Shown here: in pieces, positions 8,829-19,054 of the stretch
How the letters are laid out: each line of letters opens with the position of its first letter
Position numbering within the stretch: position 1 is the first letter of the stretch
Assembly (NCBI RefSeq): GCF_000012385.1
Contig: NC_007940.1
Span: 806,001 to 870,000, forward strand
Reading direction: 5' to 3'
Length of the DNA: 64,000 bases
From: Rickettsia bellii RML369-C
GTDB taxonomy: Bacteria > Pseudomonadota > Alphaproteobacteria > Rickettsiales > Rickettsiaceae
Program-made: the position numbers and the translations under genes
Notes under the pieces: generated by a model
The model's input: the letters and a program-made list of their open reading frames with translations, nothing else
What the model was told of the DNA's origin: nothing
Database searches by the model: none

Positions 8829-9368
8829 TTATAAATTATGTGGGATAGTTGCATTATTGTAATGATAGTATTTTGAGAAATAAGTTTTAACTTGTCCAAT
8901 CCAACTCTGCATAGCATAATTCAGTTCAGAAGACTCTCCAATTTGATCAGTATGGTTTATATTATTTTCATCTAGATTTTTAGAAACATTCTCATAATAC
9001 TCTAACGTGTCTTCATCGTTATAACGAGGTTGTAATTGTTCATTTTTAGTGAATTTTAAAGGATCAAACATTTCTATATATTTTAATACGTAGTCTAAAG
9101 ATTCTTTTTTTTGTTTATCTAAAGTAACATTATTTTCGTCTAAGTAATTATATAGTTTTTGTAAAAAAGTATAATATTTATCGCCTTTACATAATCCGTA
9201 ACGAGCAAGGAACATCATATTAATATCTTTAACCTTTTCTGTTATCAGTATTTTTTTAAAAAGTTCTAGATCGTAAGTATGAAGAGCTACGCATATAATA
9301 TTATTATGCGTTATTTTACTTTTTATTATTTTAAGTTTCTCTGAGAAACTATATTTAGACCACTTCAC
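8829..9368 (-). CDS. Hypothetical protein
   Basis: I do not recognise this 179-residue protein. It has no membrane segment or signal peptide. The first half is helical and lysine-rich; the piece ALHTYDLELFKKILITEK (about residues 28-45) resembles a degenerate ankyrin unit. The second half is acidic and asparagine-rich. Low-complexity composition, separation from nrdA by a stretch without genes, and lack of a known partner suggest a Rickettsia-specific accessory gene. Confidence 0.55.
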   Translation of the reverse strand: MKWSKYSFSEKLKIIKSKITHNNIICVALHTYDLELFKKILITEKVKDINMMFLARYGLCKGDKYYTFLQKLYNYLDENNVTLDKQKKESLDYVLKYIEMFDPLKFTKNEQLQPRYNDEDTLEYYENVSKNLDENNINHTDQIGESSELNYAMQSWIGQVKTYFSKYYHYNNATIPHNL

Positions 9369-9437
9369 AATTTGTATATATCTTAATTTTAATTAGCCAT
9401 AAACTAACGTTAAATTAAAATTTGTAAAGTAATAACT

Positions 9438-9704
9438 TTAGTCTTTAAGGAAATTTTTAGGCATTCTGTAATAAATTGTATTATAAAATTTATCACTTTC
9501 TGGGAATTTTCGTGTGCGGATAGAAAAGTTACCGAAATTTCTGATTTCGATACGGTTTTGTTCTTTAAGAGAATTACTTAAATAATTAAGGATTAAATTC
9601 ACAGAATCACTAACATCTTCTTTAGAAAGATAATCCAGCTGCTTATGTATTTTATTTATCAAATCAATTTTAGTAGCCCTGATTAGAAATTGCCTTAATT
9701 CCAT
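9438..9704 (-). CDS. HU/IHF-family DNA-binding protein, divergent arm
   Basis: The segment from about residue 10 (ATKIDLINKIHKQL) to IEIRNFGNFSIR (53-64) is typical of IHF-beta/HU: two N-terminal helices and the first strands of the saddle. The DNA-wrapping arm is unusual: the common GRNPxTG proline tip is not present and the sequence goes to FPESDKFYNTIYYRMP before ending at residue 88. It may be an IHF-beta relative with altered bending. Its start overlaps the end of sppA by 35 bases, so the two are probably translationally coupled. Confidence 0.75.
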   Translation of the reverse strand: MELRQFLIRATKIDLINKIHKQLDYLSKEDVSDSVNLILNYLSNSLKEQNRIEIRNFGNFSIRTRKFPESDKFYNTIYYRMPKNFLKD

Positions 9705-10593
9705 TAAAACTATTTTTGAAAAAACTAGGGACTAAACTATCGAAATCTTCAAGCATCATTTCCACTAATTTAGGTTTTGGTTTTAGCTGATAGTCTTTAA
9801 TTGTTAATTTAGCATCGATTTTTTTCTCATCTTGCAACCATTTTAAAGCTGTATCCTCATTACCTATATTATCTACAAGCTTTAGTTTTACAGCCTGACG
9901 TCCTGAATATATTCTGCCATCAGCGAGTTTCTTAACTTCATCTATAGGAATTTTACGTCTTTCAGCAACAAGTTCAATGAAAAAATTGTAAGTATCTTCT
10001 ATATTTTCCATAACCGCTACCCTTACATTTTCAGTAAGTTTTTCAGTAGGATTTGGTGCAGCTTTAAGCTCACCTGATTTAAAATTAAGGAAAGTAATGC
10101 CAAGCTTTTGTGCAAGGTCAGTTACCTCAGCAGTCTGCAATATTACCCCAATTGAACCTGTAATAGTTCCGTTATGGCTAATGATGTAATCACCAGCAAG
10201 AGAAATTAAATAACCACCGCTTGCTGCCATCGTTCCCATAACTATAACTACTGGCTTCTTTTCGGATATTTTAAGCAAAATATTATAAATTTTTTCTGAT
10301 CCTACTACTGTACCACCTGGGGAATTTACATTAACTATTAAGGCTTTAATATGAGAATCATCAACAATTTTCTTAAGCTTTTTATCACGCTTCTCATCTT
10401 CAAGTATTATGTCGTCAATTAATACCGAAGCTATATAATCATCATTATTATTGGCTAAAACTTCCGTTGGAACAAAATCTTTACAAATTAAGAAGAATGA
10501 AACACCAATTAAAATAATTGCTATTAACTTCCAGACTAATAAACGAGCCTTTATTTGTTTTCTTTCAATTAAATAATCAGGTGTTATATTCAT
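9670..10593 (-). CDS. sppA: Signal peptide peptidase SppA (short form, S49)
   Basis: A membrane-anchored serine protease that degrades remnant signal peptides. It has one N-terminal membrane segment (about residues 18-37), then a single S49 domain. The catalytic pair appears as S125 (AASGGY) and K177 (GELKAAP), 52 residues apart as in the Bacillus short SppA. The substrate-channel motif NSPGG is at 90-94. At 307 residues it is the short form, not the double-domain E. coli type. An HU/IHF-like gene overlaps its 3' end. Confidence 0.93.
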   Translation of the reverse strand: MNITPDYLIERKQIKARLLVWKLIAIILIGVSFFLICKDFVPTEVLANNNDDYIASVLIDDIILEDEKRDKKLKKIVDDSHIKALIVNVNSPGGTVVGSEKIYNILLKISEKKPVVIVMGTMAASGGYLISLAGDYIISHNGTITGSIGVILQTAEVTDLAQKLGITFLNFKSGELKAAPNPTEKLTENVRVAVMENIEDTYNFFIELVAERRKIPIDEVKKLADGRIYSGRQAVKLKLVDNIGNEDTALKWLQDEKKIDAKLTIKDYQLKPKPKLVEMMLEDFDSLVPSFFKNSFNGIKAISNQGY

Positions 10594-10617
10594 TTTGCAA
10601 TATATTTTTTAGTTTTT

Positions 10618-10847
10618 TGTCATTGCGAGGGGAGGCAAAGCCTGCTGTGTCACCCCGTGATTTATTCACGGGATCCAGTTAAAAAATACTGATAAAATTA
10701 GTATTTTTTATTATTTTCTGGATCCCGTGGTCAAGCAACTAGATGACACTTAGGGCGTTTTCCGATCCACACGGTTAATGCCGCCACGGGATGACACTTA
10801 GGACATTTTTTGATCCATGCGGGCAATGCCACCACGGGATGACCCCA
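10618..10847. repeat. Composite of RPE copies
   Basis: Starts with a gtcattgcgag-type end, then a full cccgtgg-type element (tgtcaccccgtgatttattc to ctagatgacac, about 10651-10748), followed by two half-copies ending gccacgggatgac. It fills the space between rho and sppA. Confidence 0.8.
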
Positions 10848-10851
10848 CAAC

Positions 10852-12201
10852 TTACTTACGTTCTGCTGGGCTTTTCATCATCTCAAAAAACTCATTATTA
10901 GTTTTAGTATGTTCTAGCTTTTTAAGCAAGAATTCTATTGCTTCACTGCTACCCATTGGGTCGATGATGCGGCGAAGAACCCACATTTTATTTAGTACTA
11001 TTTTATCAACTAATAAATCTTCTTTTCTAGTTCCTGATCTAGTTATATCAATAGCTGGGTAAATACGTTTATCAGCAATCTTACGATCTAACACTATCTC
11101 AGAGTTACCTGTACCTTTAAACTCTTCGAAAATCACTTCATCCATACGTGAACCTGTTTCAATTAGAGCCGTACCGATTATAGTAAGTGAACCGCCATTC
11201 TCAATATTTCTTGCAGCACCAAAAAATCTTTTTGGACGCTGAAGTGCGTTAGCATCAACACCGCCAGTTAATACCTTACCAGATGATGGAACTACAGTAT
11301 TATAAGCACGAGCAAGACGTGTTATTGCATCAACTAAAATTACTACGTCTTTTTTATGTTCTACTAAACGCTTTGCTTTTTCAATGACCATTTCCGCAAG
11401 CTGTACGTGTCTACTTGCTGGCTCATCGAAAGTAGAGCTAACAACCTCACCACGCACGGAACGTTGCATATCTGTTACCTCTTCAGGTCTCTCATCTATT
11501 AACAACACAATTAAAAATACTTCCGGATTATTGGTAGTAATAGCATGTGCGATATTTTGTAGTAACACAGTTTTACCAGTACGGGGTGGTGCAACTATTA
11601 AAGCACGCTGACCTTTACCCATAGGAGCGACTAGCTCAATAACACGTGTACTAAAATCTTTGCTGTTATCTTCAAGCTCTAAGCCTAATTTTTCATCAGG
11701 ATATAAAGGGGTTAAATTATCAAAATTGACACGGTGATAAGCTTTTGAAGGATCTTCAAAATTTACTTTATTTACCTTAAGTAGAGCAAAATAACGCTCA
11801 CCCTCTTTCGGAGCTCTTATTCGTCCTTCCACAGTATCACCAGTACGAAGCCCAAAGCGACGAATCTGGCTTGGAGAAATATAAATATCATCAGGTCCTG
11901 CTAAATAATTTACTTCCGGAGAACGCAAAAAGCCAAACCCGTCAGGCAAAACTTCAAGTACTCCCTCGCCTACTATTGAACCACCCTGCTCTACAGATTT
12001 CTTTAAAATTGCAAAAACTAATTCTTGTTTACGCAAAGAACTAACATTTTCAATTTTTAGCTCTTCTGCTTGAGCTTGCAATTCTTCAGGCAATTTACGT
12101 TTTAATTCTTTTAAATTAATTATATTGCCGTTTTCTGCATAATGATTATTAAATTCAGGGTTATTTAATTGTTCTGGGGATTCTTTATTAGTTATACTCA
12201 T
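10852..12201 (-). CDS. rho: Transcription termination factor Rho
   Basis: A hexameric RNA-dependent ATPase that ends transcription. Order of parts: Rho_N helical domain (about 30-75), cold-shock-like RNA-binding domain with GFGFLRSP (88-95), and ATPase core with Walker A APPRTGKT (204-211), then [10 protein letters not shown] (Q-loop/Walker B region) and the C-terminal SGTRKEDLL. At 449 residues it has normal length. The downstream gap and next gene suggest it is transcribed alone or with short partners. Confidence 0.97.
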
Positions 12202-12558
12202 TATTTTTATTATAATAGATTATAGTTGACATGAATGAAAAATTTAATTCCTTAAATGTAGAGGAAATATTACGTTTGTTTTAAATTAGGAATCAAACTA
12301 GATTTTTAGATTTATTCTTGTGGCTTGAAGAATTAATTTTATTTGTTAGCTTTATAAAGCTTTAATATATGTAAAAGGATATTAACAATCTAAAAGCATA
12401 TTGTCAAGTATATACTGCTAATAAATGAAAAGTTGGTAGACGAAGTTTAATTTGAAAATTGACTATAATATTAATAAAAGTGGATCAGCTTTTCCGTCAT
12501 GACGAGAAAATTACATTTGCATCTCCTCGCAATGACGACTTTGACCCACAAGGCTTAA
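12202..12558. other. Gene-free gap with RPE fragments
   Basis: A 357-base AT-rich stretch upstream of rho. It holds a fragment of the long RPE family (gttggtagacgaagttt, near 12432) and a diverged gtcattgcgag-type element (about 12496-12540). No convincing gene or RNA was seen. The rho promoter should lie near its left end. Confidence 0.6.
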
Positions 12559-13359
12559 TTAGGAATCCTTACTATCTCTAATTTCTTTGACTATGCTTAA
12601 TAATTGAGGGAAATCTACTGACCCAGGGATTAACCTAGCATTAATTACATATGCAGGTACACCCTGAATTTTAAGGTTTCTAGCTATTTGCATATTTTGA
12701 GCGATTAAATCTCTTATATCAGAACTATCAGCTATCTCTTCAACTTCCGTGATATTTAAGTCATTTTTAGCTAATAATTCTTCGACAGTTTCTTTAGAAA
12801 CATTTCTTATCTTCATTAACTCACTATGAACAGCTTTAAATTTATTAGGGTTAATTTTATAAACTGCTAAAGCTATTTTTGCTAAATAATCAGAGACATC
12901 ACCAAGGATAGGTAATGGTCTTAACAAAATTTTTACTTCTGGATCATTTTGTAATAACTCATTTAAAGAAACATCACCTTTTTTACAGTAGGAACAAGAA
13001 TAATCATAAAAAGCAACTATAGTTATATCACCGTCTTTATTACCTATGACAGGAAAATTTTGGCTATTCTCGATATCTAATTTGTTATCCTTAATATAGC
13101 TATTAACTTTGGTTTCACTTTCTTGTACTTTACGCTTTTGTAGATTTTCTATTGATTGTATTATTATTTCAGGAGTATTAAGCAGATATTCTTCTATAAT
13201 CTTCTTAACTCTTTCTTCTTCACATTGTTTCGGCTCTTCATTTTGTTTAACTTCTATGGAAACAGGTTTTGTAGAAGAAGTTTTTATAATCTTAAAAATA
13301 AATAAAACTCCTATAATTACTACAAATATAACTAATATCTTTCCAACAATATGCTGCAT
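12559..13359 (-). CDS. DsbA-like thiol-disulfide oxidoreductase
   Basis: An envelope protein with one N-terminal membrane anchor (about residues 5-24), a charged helical spacer (45-100) and a thioredoxin-fold DsbA-like domain. The active site is C122-S-Y-C125 in FYDYSCSYC and the cis-proline loop is GVPAYVINARLIPG near residue 235. It probably acts in periplasmic disulfide formation or isomerisation, like Com1/ScsC-type proteins. At 266 residues the N-terminal spacer is the main addition to the core. Which disulfide pathway it serves cannot be told from this sequence. Confidence 0.87.
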   Translation of the reverse strand: MQHIVGKILVIFVVIIGVLFIFKIIKTSSTKPVSIEVKQNEEPKQCEEERVKKIIEEYLLNTPEIIIQSIENLQKRKVQESETKVNSYIKDNKLDIENSQNFPVIGNKDGDITIVAFYDYSCSYCKKGDVSLNELLQNDPEVKILLRPLPILGDVSDYLAKIALAVYKINPNKFKAVHSELMKIRNVSKETVEELLAKNDLNITEVEEIADSSDIRDLIAQNMQIARNLKIQGVPAYVINARLIPGSVDFPQLLSIVKEIRDSKDS

Positions 13360-13432
13360 AAATAACCTTTAAAATTAATTTTATTTTGTTTCGGGCTAAG
13401 GTACGTCATTGCAAGGAGATGCAACTCCTACT

Positions 13433-13527
13433 GTGTCATCCCGTGGCTTGACCACGGGATCCAGAAAAACAATAAAAAATATTATATATTTTTTCCTGAA
13501 CCCCGTGAATAAATCACGGGGTGACAA
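13433..13527. repeat. RPE, cccgtgg family
   Basis: The arms tgtcatcccgtggcttgac and aaatcacggggtgaca flank an AT-rich core. A short gtcattgc-type fragment precedes it from 13405. It lies 15 bases past the smpB stop. Confidence 0.85.
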
Positions 13528-13541
13528 CTATACCTTACCCT

Positions 13542-14000
13542 TTACTTCTGTCTGATCAATCTACTCTGATCTCTCTTCCAATCTTTTTCTTTAATTGATT
13601 CTCTTTTATCGTGTAATTTTTTACCTTTAGCAATGCCAAGCTCAATTTTTATTTTGTTCTTTTTGTTAAAATACATAGATAAGGCAACTAGAGTATAACC
13701 CTTTATTTTAGTTCTACCGATAATTTTATTTATTTCTTTCTTATGCAATAACAATTTACGTGGTCTTCTGGTAGAATGATTGAACCTATTTGCCTTTTCA
13801 TATTCTGCAATATGACAATTATACAAAAATACCTCATTTCCCGTATCAGCTGCATGACTCTCTTCTATAGATGCTTTACCTTGACGAAGTGATTGAACTT
13901 CACTACCCTTTAATACAATACCTGCTTCTAGTCTTTCCTCAATAAAATAATTAAAGAGAGCTTTTTTATTTTGTGCAATAATTTTCTTATATTCCATCAT
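13542..14000 (-). CDS. smpB: SsrA-binding protein SmpB
   Basis: Partner of tmRNA in ribosome rescue. Full length at 152 residues, with the expected [22 protein letters not shown] near the N-terminus, KLLLHKKEI in the middle, [14 protein letters not shown] and the basic C-terminal tail [12 protein letters not shown]. Its start codon overlaps the dapA stop by four bases (ATGA), so the two form a translationally coupled pair with dapA first. Confidence 0.96.
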   Translation of the reverse strand: MMEYKKIIAQNKKALFNYFIEERLEAGIVLKGSEVQSLRQGKASIEESHAADTGNEVFLYNCHIAEYEKANRFNHSTRRPRKLLLHKKEINKIIGRTKIKGYTLVALSMYFNKKNKIKIELGIAKGKKLHDKRESIKEKDWKRDQSRLIRQK

Positions 14001-14881
14001 ACTTTTATAGATAAGGATGTTATAATTTCCTCAATTTGTTTTTTAGTTGTATCTGTTGCTTCAGTTAAAGGCAAACGAATTTCGTTTGTGCAGAATCCTA
14101 AATAATACATAGCATACTTAACTGGAATTGGGTTTGATTCTACGAATAACGCTTTATATAAAGGTAATAATCTTTGATGAATCCCTAAAGCTCCTTTAAC
14201 ATCATTATTGTGCCATTTCTCTTGAAGCTCTTTGCACAGTTTAGGGGTAATATTTGAAGCTACGGACACGCACCCTACTCCACCTTGAGCATTAAAAGCA
14301 AGACTTAAATCATCATTACCACATAATAGATTAAATTCTTTATTAATTACAGATTTAATTCTAAGCGGTCTTTCCAAATCTATTCCTGCATCTTTTAAAG
14401 CTAAAATACGAGATAACTTACTCAATTTTAATATCGTTTCATCTGTAAAATCGACTCCGGTTCTACTCGGAACTGAATATAGCATAATCGGCAAATTACT
14501 AGCTTCATGTATTGCTTCAAAATGTTTATAGATCCCGCCTTGAGTAGGCTTCAAATATGACGGCGGACTAATCATAAAGCCGTCAACTCCGATTTTTGTA
14601 GATTCAGCCGCAAGCTCTATTGCACACGCAGTATTATTTGAAGAACATCCGCTAATTACAGGAATACGCTTATTTACAATATCCTTAGCCGTCTGCAATA
14701 ATAATTTATACTCTTCAAAACTTAAACTACTCCCCTCACCTGTTGAACCTGCTATTACTACGGCATTCACTTCAGCATTTATTTGATATTCTAAAATCTT
14801 TTCTAAGGCATTTAAATCTAGTTTATTATCTCTAAACGGCGTTATTATTGCCGTAATCAAACCTTTAAATATATTATTCAT
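13997..14881 (-). CDS. dapA: 4-hydroxy-tetrahydrodipicolinate synthase
   Basis: Condenses pyruvate with aspartate semialdehyde, the entry step to diaminopimelate for peptidoglycan. Full length at 294 residues. Visible key positions are the GSTGEGSSL loop (45-53), Y135 and R140 (LYSVPSRTG) and the Schiff-base lysine K163 (ALKDAG). The catalytic residues are intact. It is coupled to smpB by a 4-base overlap. Confidence 0.96.
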   Translation of the reverse strand: MNNIFKGLITAIITPFRDNKLDLNALEKILEYQINAEVNAVVIAGSTGEGSSLSFEEYKLLLQTAKDIVNKRIPVISGCSSNNTACAIELAAESTKIGVDGFMISPPSYLKPTQGGIYKHFEAIHEASNLPIMLYSVPSRTGVDFTDETILKLSKLSRILALKDAGIDLERPLRIKSVINKEFNLLCGNDDLSLAFNAQGGVGCVSVASNITPKLCKELQEKWHNNDVKGALGIHQRLLPLYKALFVESNPIPVKYAMYYLGFCTNEIRLPLTEATDTTKKQIEEIITSLSIKV

Positions 14882-14939
14882 TGTTTTTCATTTTTATGTT
14901 GTTTTGTCATTGCGAGCCTATATTGTTGCATGGCTTCAA

Positions 14940-15040
14940 TGTCATTCCTGCGTAGGCGGGAATCCAGCATAAAGCGAGATAAATCGAGCTTTTTGTGTTT
15001 GTATTTTTTACTGGATTCCCGCCTACGCAGGAATGACATA
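14940..15040. repeat. RPE, gcgggaat family
   Basis: Runs from tgtcattcctgcgtaggc to cctacgcaggaatgacat with near-perfect arms. It ends at the ilvE stop codon. A short gtcattgcgag-type fragment lies before it from 14906. Confidence 0.88.
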
Positions 15041-15910
15041 CTACCCCCTCACAATTTTACCATACTCTTCTTTCAAAACATCTGCAATTTTATGATCATT
15101 AAAAATAACTTTCTTATTACCAATATCTATAGAATTAATATTCTGCACTTCAATTGCTGTACCTGTAGCAAAACAGCTGATAAAATCTTCTATCTGTTCT
15201 AATTTTAGACGTTCTTCTTTTACTTCTAATCCTAAATTTTTTGCAATTTCAATAATAGTTTGTCTCGTTATACCATCTAAAAATCTATCAGCAATTGGAG
15301 TATATAGCACATTATCTTTAACAAAGAAAATATTTGTTGTAGTACATTCCGCAATATACCCCTCATAATCAAGTAATAATGCATCATCATAGCCAAGGTC
15401 TTTAGCCTCTTTCTTACTTGTTATTGCCATGTTATAATGAGCAGCGGATTTAGATTGTACCGGCATCATATTAGGTGCAGCTTTACGCCATCTGCTTACA
15501 TACAAATTAAATCCTGCAGCAAATGCTCGTGGCATAGAAGGAACAGCTGCAATCAAAACGTTAGTCGACAATTTAGGATTAATAATATTTAAAGACTCAC
15601 TCCCACACCAAACAAGCGGTCTTATATATGCATCCTGAATCTTATTTTTCTCTATTAATAACTCATGAGCTTTTATAATTTCTTCTACATTATAAGGTAC
15701 TTTCAATCCTAAAACTTCTGCTGATTTAACCAATCTTTCAGTATGTTCTTTAAGTTTAAAAACTTTCCCATTATAAGCCCGCTCACCCTCAAATACTGAT
15801 CCTGAGTAATGCAAACTATGAGTTAAAGCATGCACTGTAGCAAGTTCATAAGGAACTAACTCACCATTAATCCAAATATACCAAAGATTATTTTCTGAAT
15901 TTTTTGTCAT
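15041..15910 (-). CDS. ilvE: Branched-chain amino acid aminotransferase
   Basis: A PLP fold-type IV transaminase of 289 residues. The PLP lysine is K154 in [10 protein letters not shown]. The [14 protein letters not shown] block and the FEGERAY block (about 40-46) are typical of IlvE. It interconverts branched-chain amino acids and their keto acids with glutamate. Rickettsiae are reported to lack the rest of branched-chain synthesis, so a degradative or balancing role is likely (inference). Confidence 0.92.
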   Translation of the reverse strand: MTKNSENNLWYIWINGELVPYELATVHALTHSLHYSGSVFEGERAYNGKVFKLKEHTERLVKSAEVLGLKVPYNVEEIIKAHELLIEKNKIQDAYIRPLVWCGSESLNIINPKLSTNVLIAAVPSMPRAFAAGFNLYVSRWRKAAPNMMPVQSKSAAHYNMAITSKKEAKDLGYDDALLLDYEGYIAECTTTNIFFVKDNVLYTPIADRFLDGITRQTIIEIAKNLGLEVKEERLKLEQIEDFISCFATGTAIEVQNINSIDIGNKKVIFNDHKIADVLKEEYGKIVRG

Positions 15911-15980
15911 TGTTATTAATTGTTATTTGTACTAGAGTAATTATGTTATTTCCGCATAGTGAATTGAAAAGCACTCTCGG

Positions 15981-16074
15981 TGTCACCCCGTGGCTTGTCC
16001 ACGGGGTCCAGTTAAAAATACGTTAGTATTTTTTATTATTTTTCTGGATCCCGTGGACAAGCCACGGGATGACA
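15981..16074. repeat. RPE, cccgtgg family
   Basis: Arms tgtcaccccgtggcttgtc and gacaagccacgggatgaca surround a T/A-rich core. Immediately after, 16083-16108 is a half-copy of the long RPE family, which abuts the start codon of the response regulator. Confidence 0.88.
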
Positions 16075-16109
16075 GAACACTGTCAATTTTTCAAATTAAA
16101 CGAATATAT

Positions 16110-16790
16110 ATGCAAGAATATAAGGCACATATCCTAATTGTTGATGATGATACCAGAATATTAGCACTTTTAAAGCAATTTTTAAATAAAAATGAGTTTT
16201 TAGTATCAACAGCTGTTTCAGCTATAGAGGCAAAGGATTTGCTAAAAACTTCTAATTATGACTTGATTATTTTAGACGTCATGTTACCAAGCATTACGGG
16301 GCTTGATTTTGCTACTACCATTAGAGATGCTGGTAATAATATACCGATAGTAATGTTAACTGCTTTATCGGAAGCTGATGACCGTGTTAAAGGTCTTGAA
16401 GCTGGTGCATCAGATTATGTTATTAAACCTTTTGAACCACGAGAATTATTATTGCGTATAAATAACTTGATCAATAATTATAATAATCCCAAAAAAGAAA
16501 AAAATATAACTAAATTTGGCAATAATTTTTATAATTATAATACTAAAGAATTTACTAAAAATGATCAGATAATTCCGCTTAGCTCTACTGAGCAAAAATT
16601 ACTTGAAATATTTATAGAACGTCTTGGCACTTCTATTAGCCGCCTTGAGCTTTCAAAAATTATGGGAGGTCTTAGTGAACGCTCTATTGATGTACAAATT
16701 ACCAGAATAAGAAATAAGCTAGAAGATAATCCTAAAGAACCGAAATATTTAAAAACCGTGCGTAATGAGGGATATGCACTTTATATCTAA
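16110..16790 (+). CDS. OmpR/PetR-type response regulator
   Basis: I choose ATG 16110 (MQEYKAHILIVDDD) because everything upstream in this frame is palindromic repeat. The 226-residue protein has a receiver domain with acidic pair D12/D13, phospho-acceptor D56 (LIILDVMLP) and the conserved lysine in YVIKPFEP, followed by an OmpR-type winged helix with SERSIDVQITRIRNKLE. It overlaps the following kinase frame by 26 bases, so they form one operon. It should receive phosphate from that EnvZ-like kinase, if the kinase is functional. Confidence 0.92.
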   Translation: MQEYKAHILIVDDDTRILALLKQFLNKNEFLVSTAVSAIEAKDLLKTSNYDLIILDVMLPSITGLDFATTIRDAGNNIPIVMLTALSEADDRVKGLEAGASDYVIKPFEPRELLLRINNLINNYNNPKKEKNITKFGNNFYNYNTKEFTKNDQIIPLSSTEQKLLEIFIERLGTSISRLELSKIMGGLSERSIDVQITRIRNKLEDNPKEPKYLKTVRNEGYALYI

Positions 16791-18094
16791 ATTATTACCT
16801 AGGACTTTATTCCTAAGATTTATGCTTATCATAATTATGCCGATTTTGATAGGACAGCTAGTTGCTATATTTTTGTTTTATGATCGTCATTGGTATAATG
16901 TTTCATATTATACTAGCACCATTATTATCAATGAAATAGAATCTTTAATTAAAGAGCATAAAGACAATCCCAAAGAAATAACTCATTTATCAGAAAATTA
17001 TCTCAATTTATCTTATCAATTTGAGCCTAATAAGAAACTATTAGCAAAACAGCCTAAGTTAAACGAACCCTTAACTATATTTAAAAATATTTTAAATACA
17101 AAAATTCATGAAAAAAATATAATTAACTTAACTAAGGAAAATAGAATTCAAGTATTATTAGAACTAAATAACGAGATATTAAATATTTCTTTTCCAGCCA
17201 AACTATTACTTAACCCAACAGTATATATCTTTGTTCTATGGATTATATTTTTAACTATTATATTACTTTCCATCTCCATTATTTTTCTCTAAAAATCAAA
17301 TTAAATCAATAGTTGCTCTTGCAGATAGCATGGATGAATTCGGTCGAGGTATCTTAAAAAGTAAGAATTTTAAGCCTACAGGTGCTTTAGAAATAAGAAA
17401 AGCAGGGCTTGCTTTTTTAAAGATGAAATCTCGTATAGAAAAGCAAATTACTAAAAGAACTACCATGCTTGCTATGATTTCTCATGATTTAAGAACTCCT
17501 CTAACACGCATGAAATTACAACTTGAATTAATGGACGAAAATGAAGAAACTGACGGACTAAAGCAAGATATATTAACTATGCAGCAAATGATAAACTCCT
17601 ATCTAGATTTTGCAAGAGGCGAAAGTGCAGAACAATTTAAAGAGGTTTTTATTTTATCTTGGATTAAATCTTTTTTAAATAAATGGTCACATATAGATAT
17701 AAAGTTTATAAACCCTACTAAATTAGATGGAGTAAAACTTCGAATTAAACCACATTCTTTTGAAAGAGCCTTGTCTAATTTAATTAGTAATGCTATAAAA
17801 TATGGTACTAAAGTTAGAATTTCGTTAAATGCTAACTCATCTAACTTATCAATAATCATTGAAGATAATGGCAGCGGCATAGATAATGCAGAAAAACCTT
17901 TAGTATTAAAGCCATTTTATAGATCGGATAAAGCAAGGCAGTTAGATAATTCAAGTAATGTAGGTCTTGGACTTGCTATTACTCGTGAGATAGTAAAGGA
18001 TCATAACGGATTTCTTTATCTAGAAGATAGTAAGGATTTAGGTGGGTTGTCGGTTAGAGTAGAAATTCCTGTGTATACTAAGATAGAATTTTAA
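16765..18094 (+). pseudogene. EnvZ-like sensor histidine kinase, split by a frameshift
   Basis: The first frame (16765-17292) encodes two membrane segments (about residues 14-36 and 150-174) around a periplasmic loop and stops just after the second. The second frame continues from the HAMP region (KNQIKSIVALADSM) through the HisKA box LAMISHDLRTPL and the ATPase boxes NLISNAIKYG, IEDNGSGI and VGLGLAIT, ending at 18094. Removing one T from the TTTTT run at 17282-17286 joins both into one kinase of about 442 residues. Either the kinase is inactivated, it is made as two pieces, or the base is an error. All catalytic motifs are still intact, so any break is recent. Confidence 0.85.
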
Positions 18095-18109
18095 AAATTG
18101 GTATAGTCG

Positions 18110-18345
18110 TCATTACAAGGAGGGATTGCCTGTGTGAATCATTTTCCCCTGTCATCCCGTGATTTATGAACTAGATCCAGTTAGTATTTTTTATTATTTT
18201 CTGGATACCGTGGTCAAGCAACTAGATGACACCGATCACGTTTTTCGATCTACGCAATAATGCCTTGTGAAAGCAGAGCTTTGATGCAATCTCAGGACAT
18301 TCTGATAAGATTGCCACGCCACTTTCAGTGGCTCGCAATGACGTT
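18110..18345. repeat. Composite of RPE copies
   Basis: A gtcattacaagg end, a cccgtg-type element (about 18163-18231) and a gcaatctcag/tgagattgcc-type element ending gctcgcaatgacg at 18345. It fills the region before uppS. Confidence 0.78.
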
Positions 18346-18373
18346 AAAAAGAACCAAAAATATATATTTAATA

Positions 18374-19054
18374 ATGACTAACATAAAACATTTAGCAATA
18401 ATAATGGATGGTAATGCACGCTGGGCAGCTACGCATAACTTACCTAAATCTGAGGGGCATAGAGCCGGAGCTGATAAAGTACATGAATTATTACCGGAAT
18501 TTATTAACCTTAAAATCCCATATATTACACTATATACTTTCTCTTCTGAAAACTGGCAACGCTCAAATACAGAAATATCTTTTTTAATGAGGTTATTAAA
18601 CATTTATTTAAAAAAAGAGCTAGATAATTTGCATAAAAACGGCATTAAAATAAAAGTAATAGGTAGGCTTAATTTATTAAGCGACTCATTGCAAAAACAA
18701 ATAAATAATGCTATAGAATTGACAAAAGATAATAATAAATTAACTCTTTGTATAGCTTTTAGCTATGGTAGTCGTCAAGAAATCACAGATGCTTGCACTA
18801 AAATTATTGCAAGTGGTAAAACAGAAATTCTTGAGAGCGATATACAAAATGCATTATATGATCCGGAAATGCCGGATGTAGATTTATTAATAAGACCTGG
18901 CGGTGTTTTTCGGATTAGTAATTTCTTGCTTTGGCAAGCAGCTTATGCTGAACTATATTTTTCTCAAAAATATTGGCCTGATTTTAATAAAGAAGACATA
19001 ATAAACGCTATAGATGATTATTCAAAAAGGAAAAGAACATTTGGCAAAAGATAA
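18374..19054 (+). CDS. uppS: Undecaprenyl diphosphate synthase
   Basis: A cis-prenyltransferase making the lipid carrier of peptidoglycan and O-antigen. I choose ATG 18374 (MTNIKHLAIIMDGNARWA), because the earlier frame is repeat sequence. The catalytic D12 lies in IIMDGNARWA; the later blocks FSSENWQRS and VDLLIRPGG with NFLLWQAAYAELYF are all present. 226 residues. The usual SGE after the arginine motif is replaced by GVF, a small variation. It is followed closely by cdsA and ftsB. Confidence 0.95.
   Translation: MTNIKHLAIIMDGNARWAATHNLPKSEGHRAGADKVHELLPEFINLKIPYITLYTFSSENWQRSNTEISFLMRLLNIYLKKELDNLHKNGIKIKVIGRLNLLSDSLQKQINNAIELTKDNNKLTLCIAFSYGSRQEITDACTKIIASGKTEILESDIQNALYDPEMPDVDLLIRPGGVFRISNFLLWQAAYAELYFSQKYWPDFNKEDIINAIDDYSKRKRTFGKR

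Noticed and set aside
10817..11062. Open frame opposite rho
   Set aside because: It is the complement of a well-conserved rho coding region plus repeat sequence, with no ribosome site or family signal.
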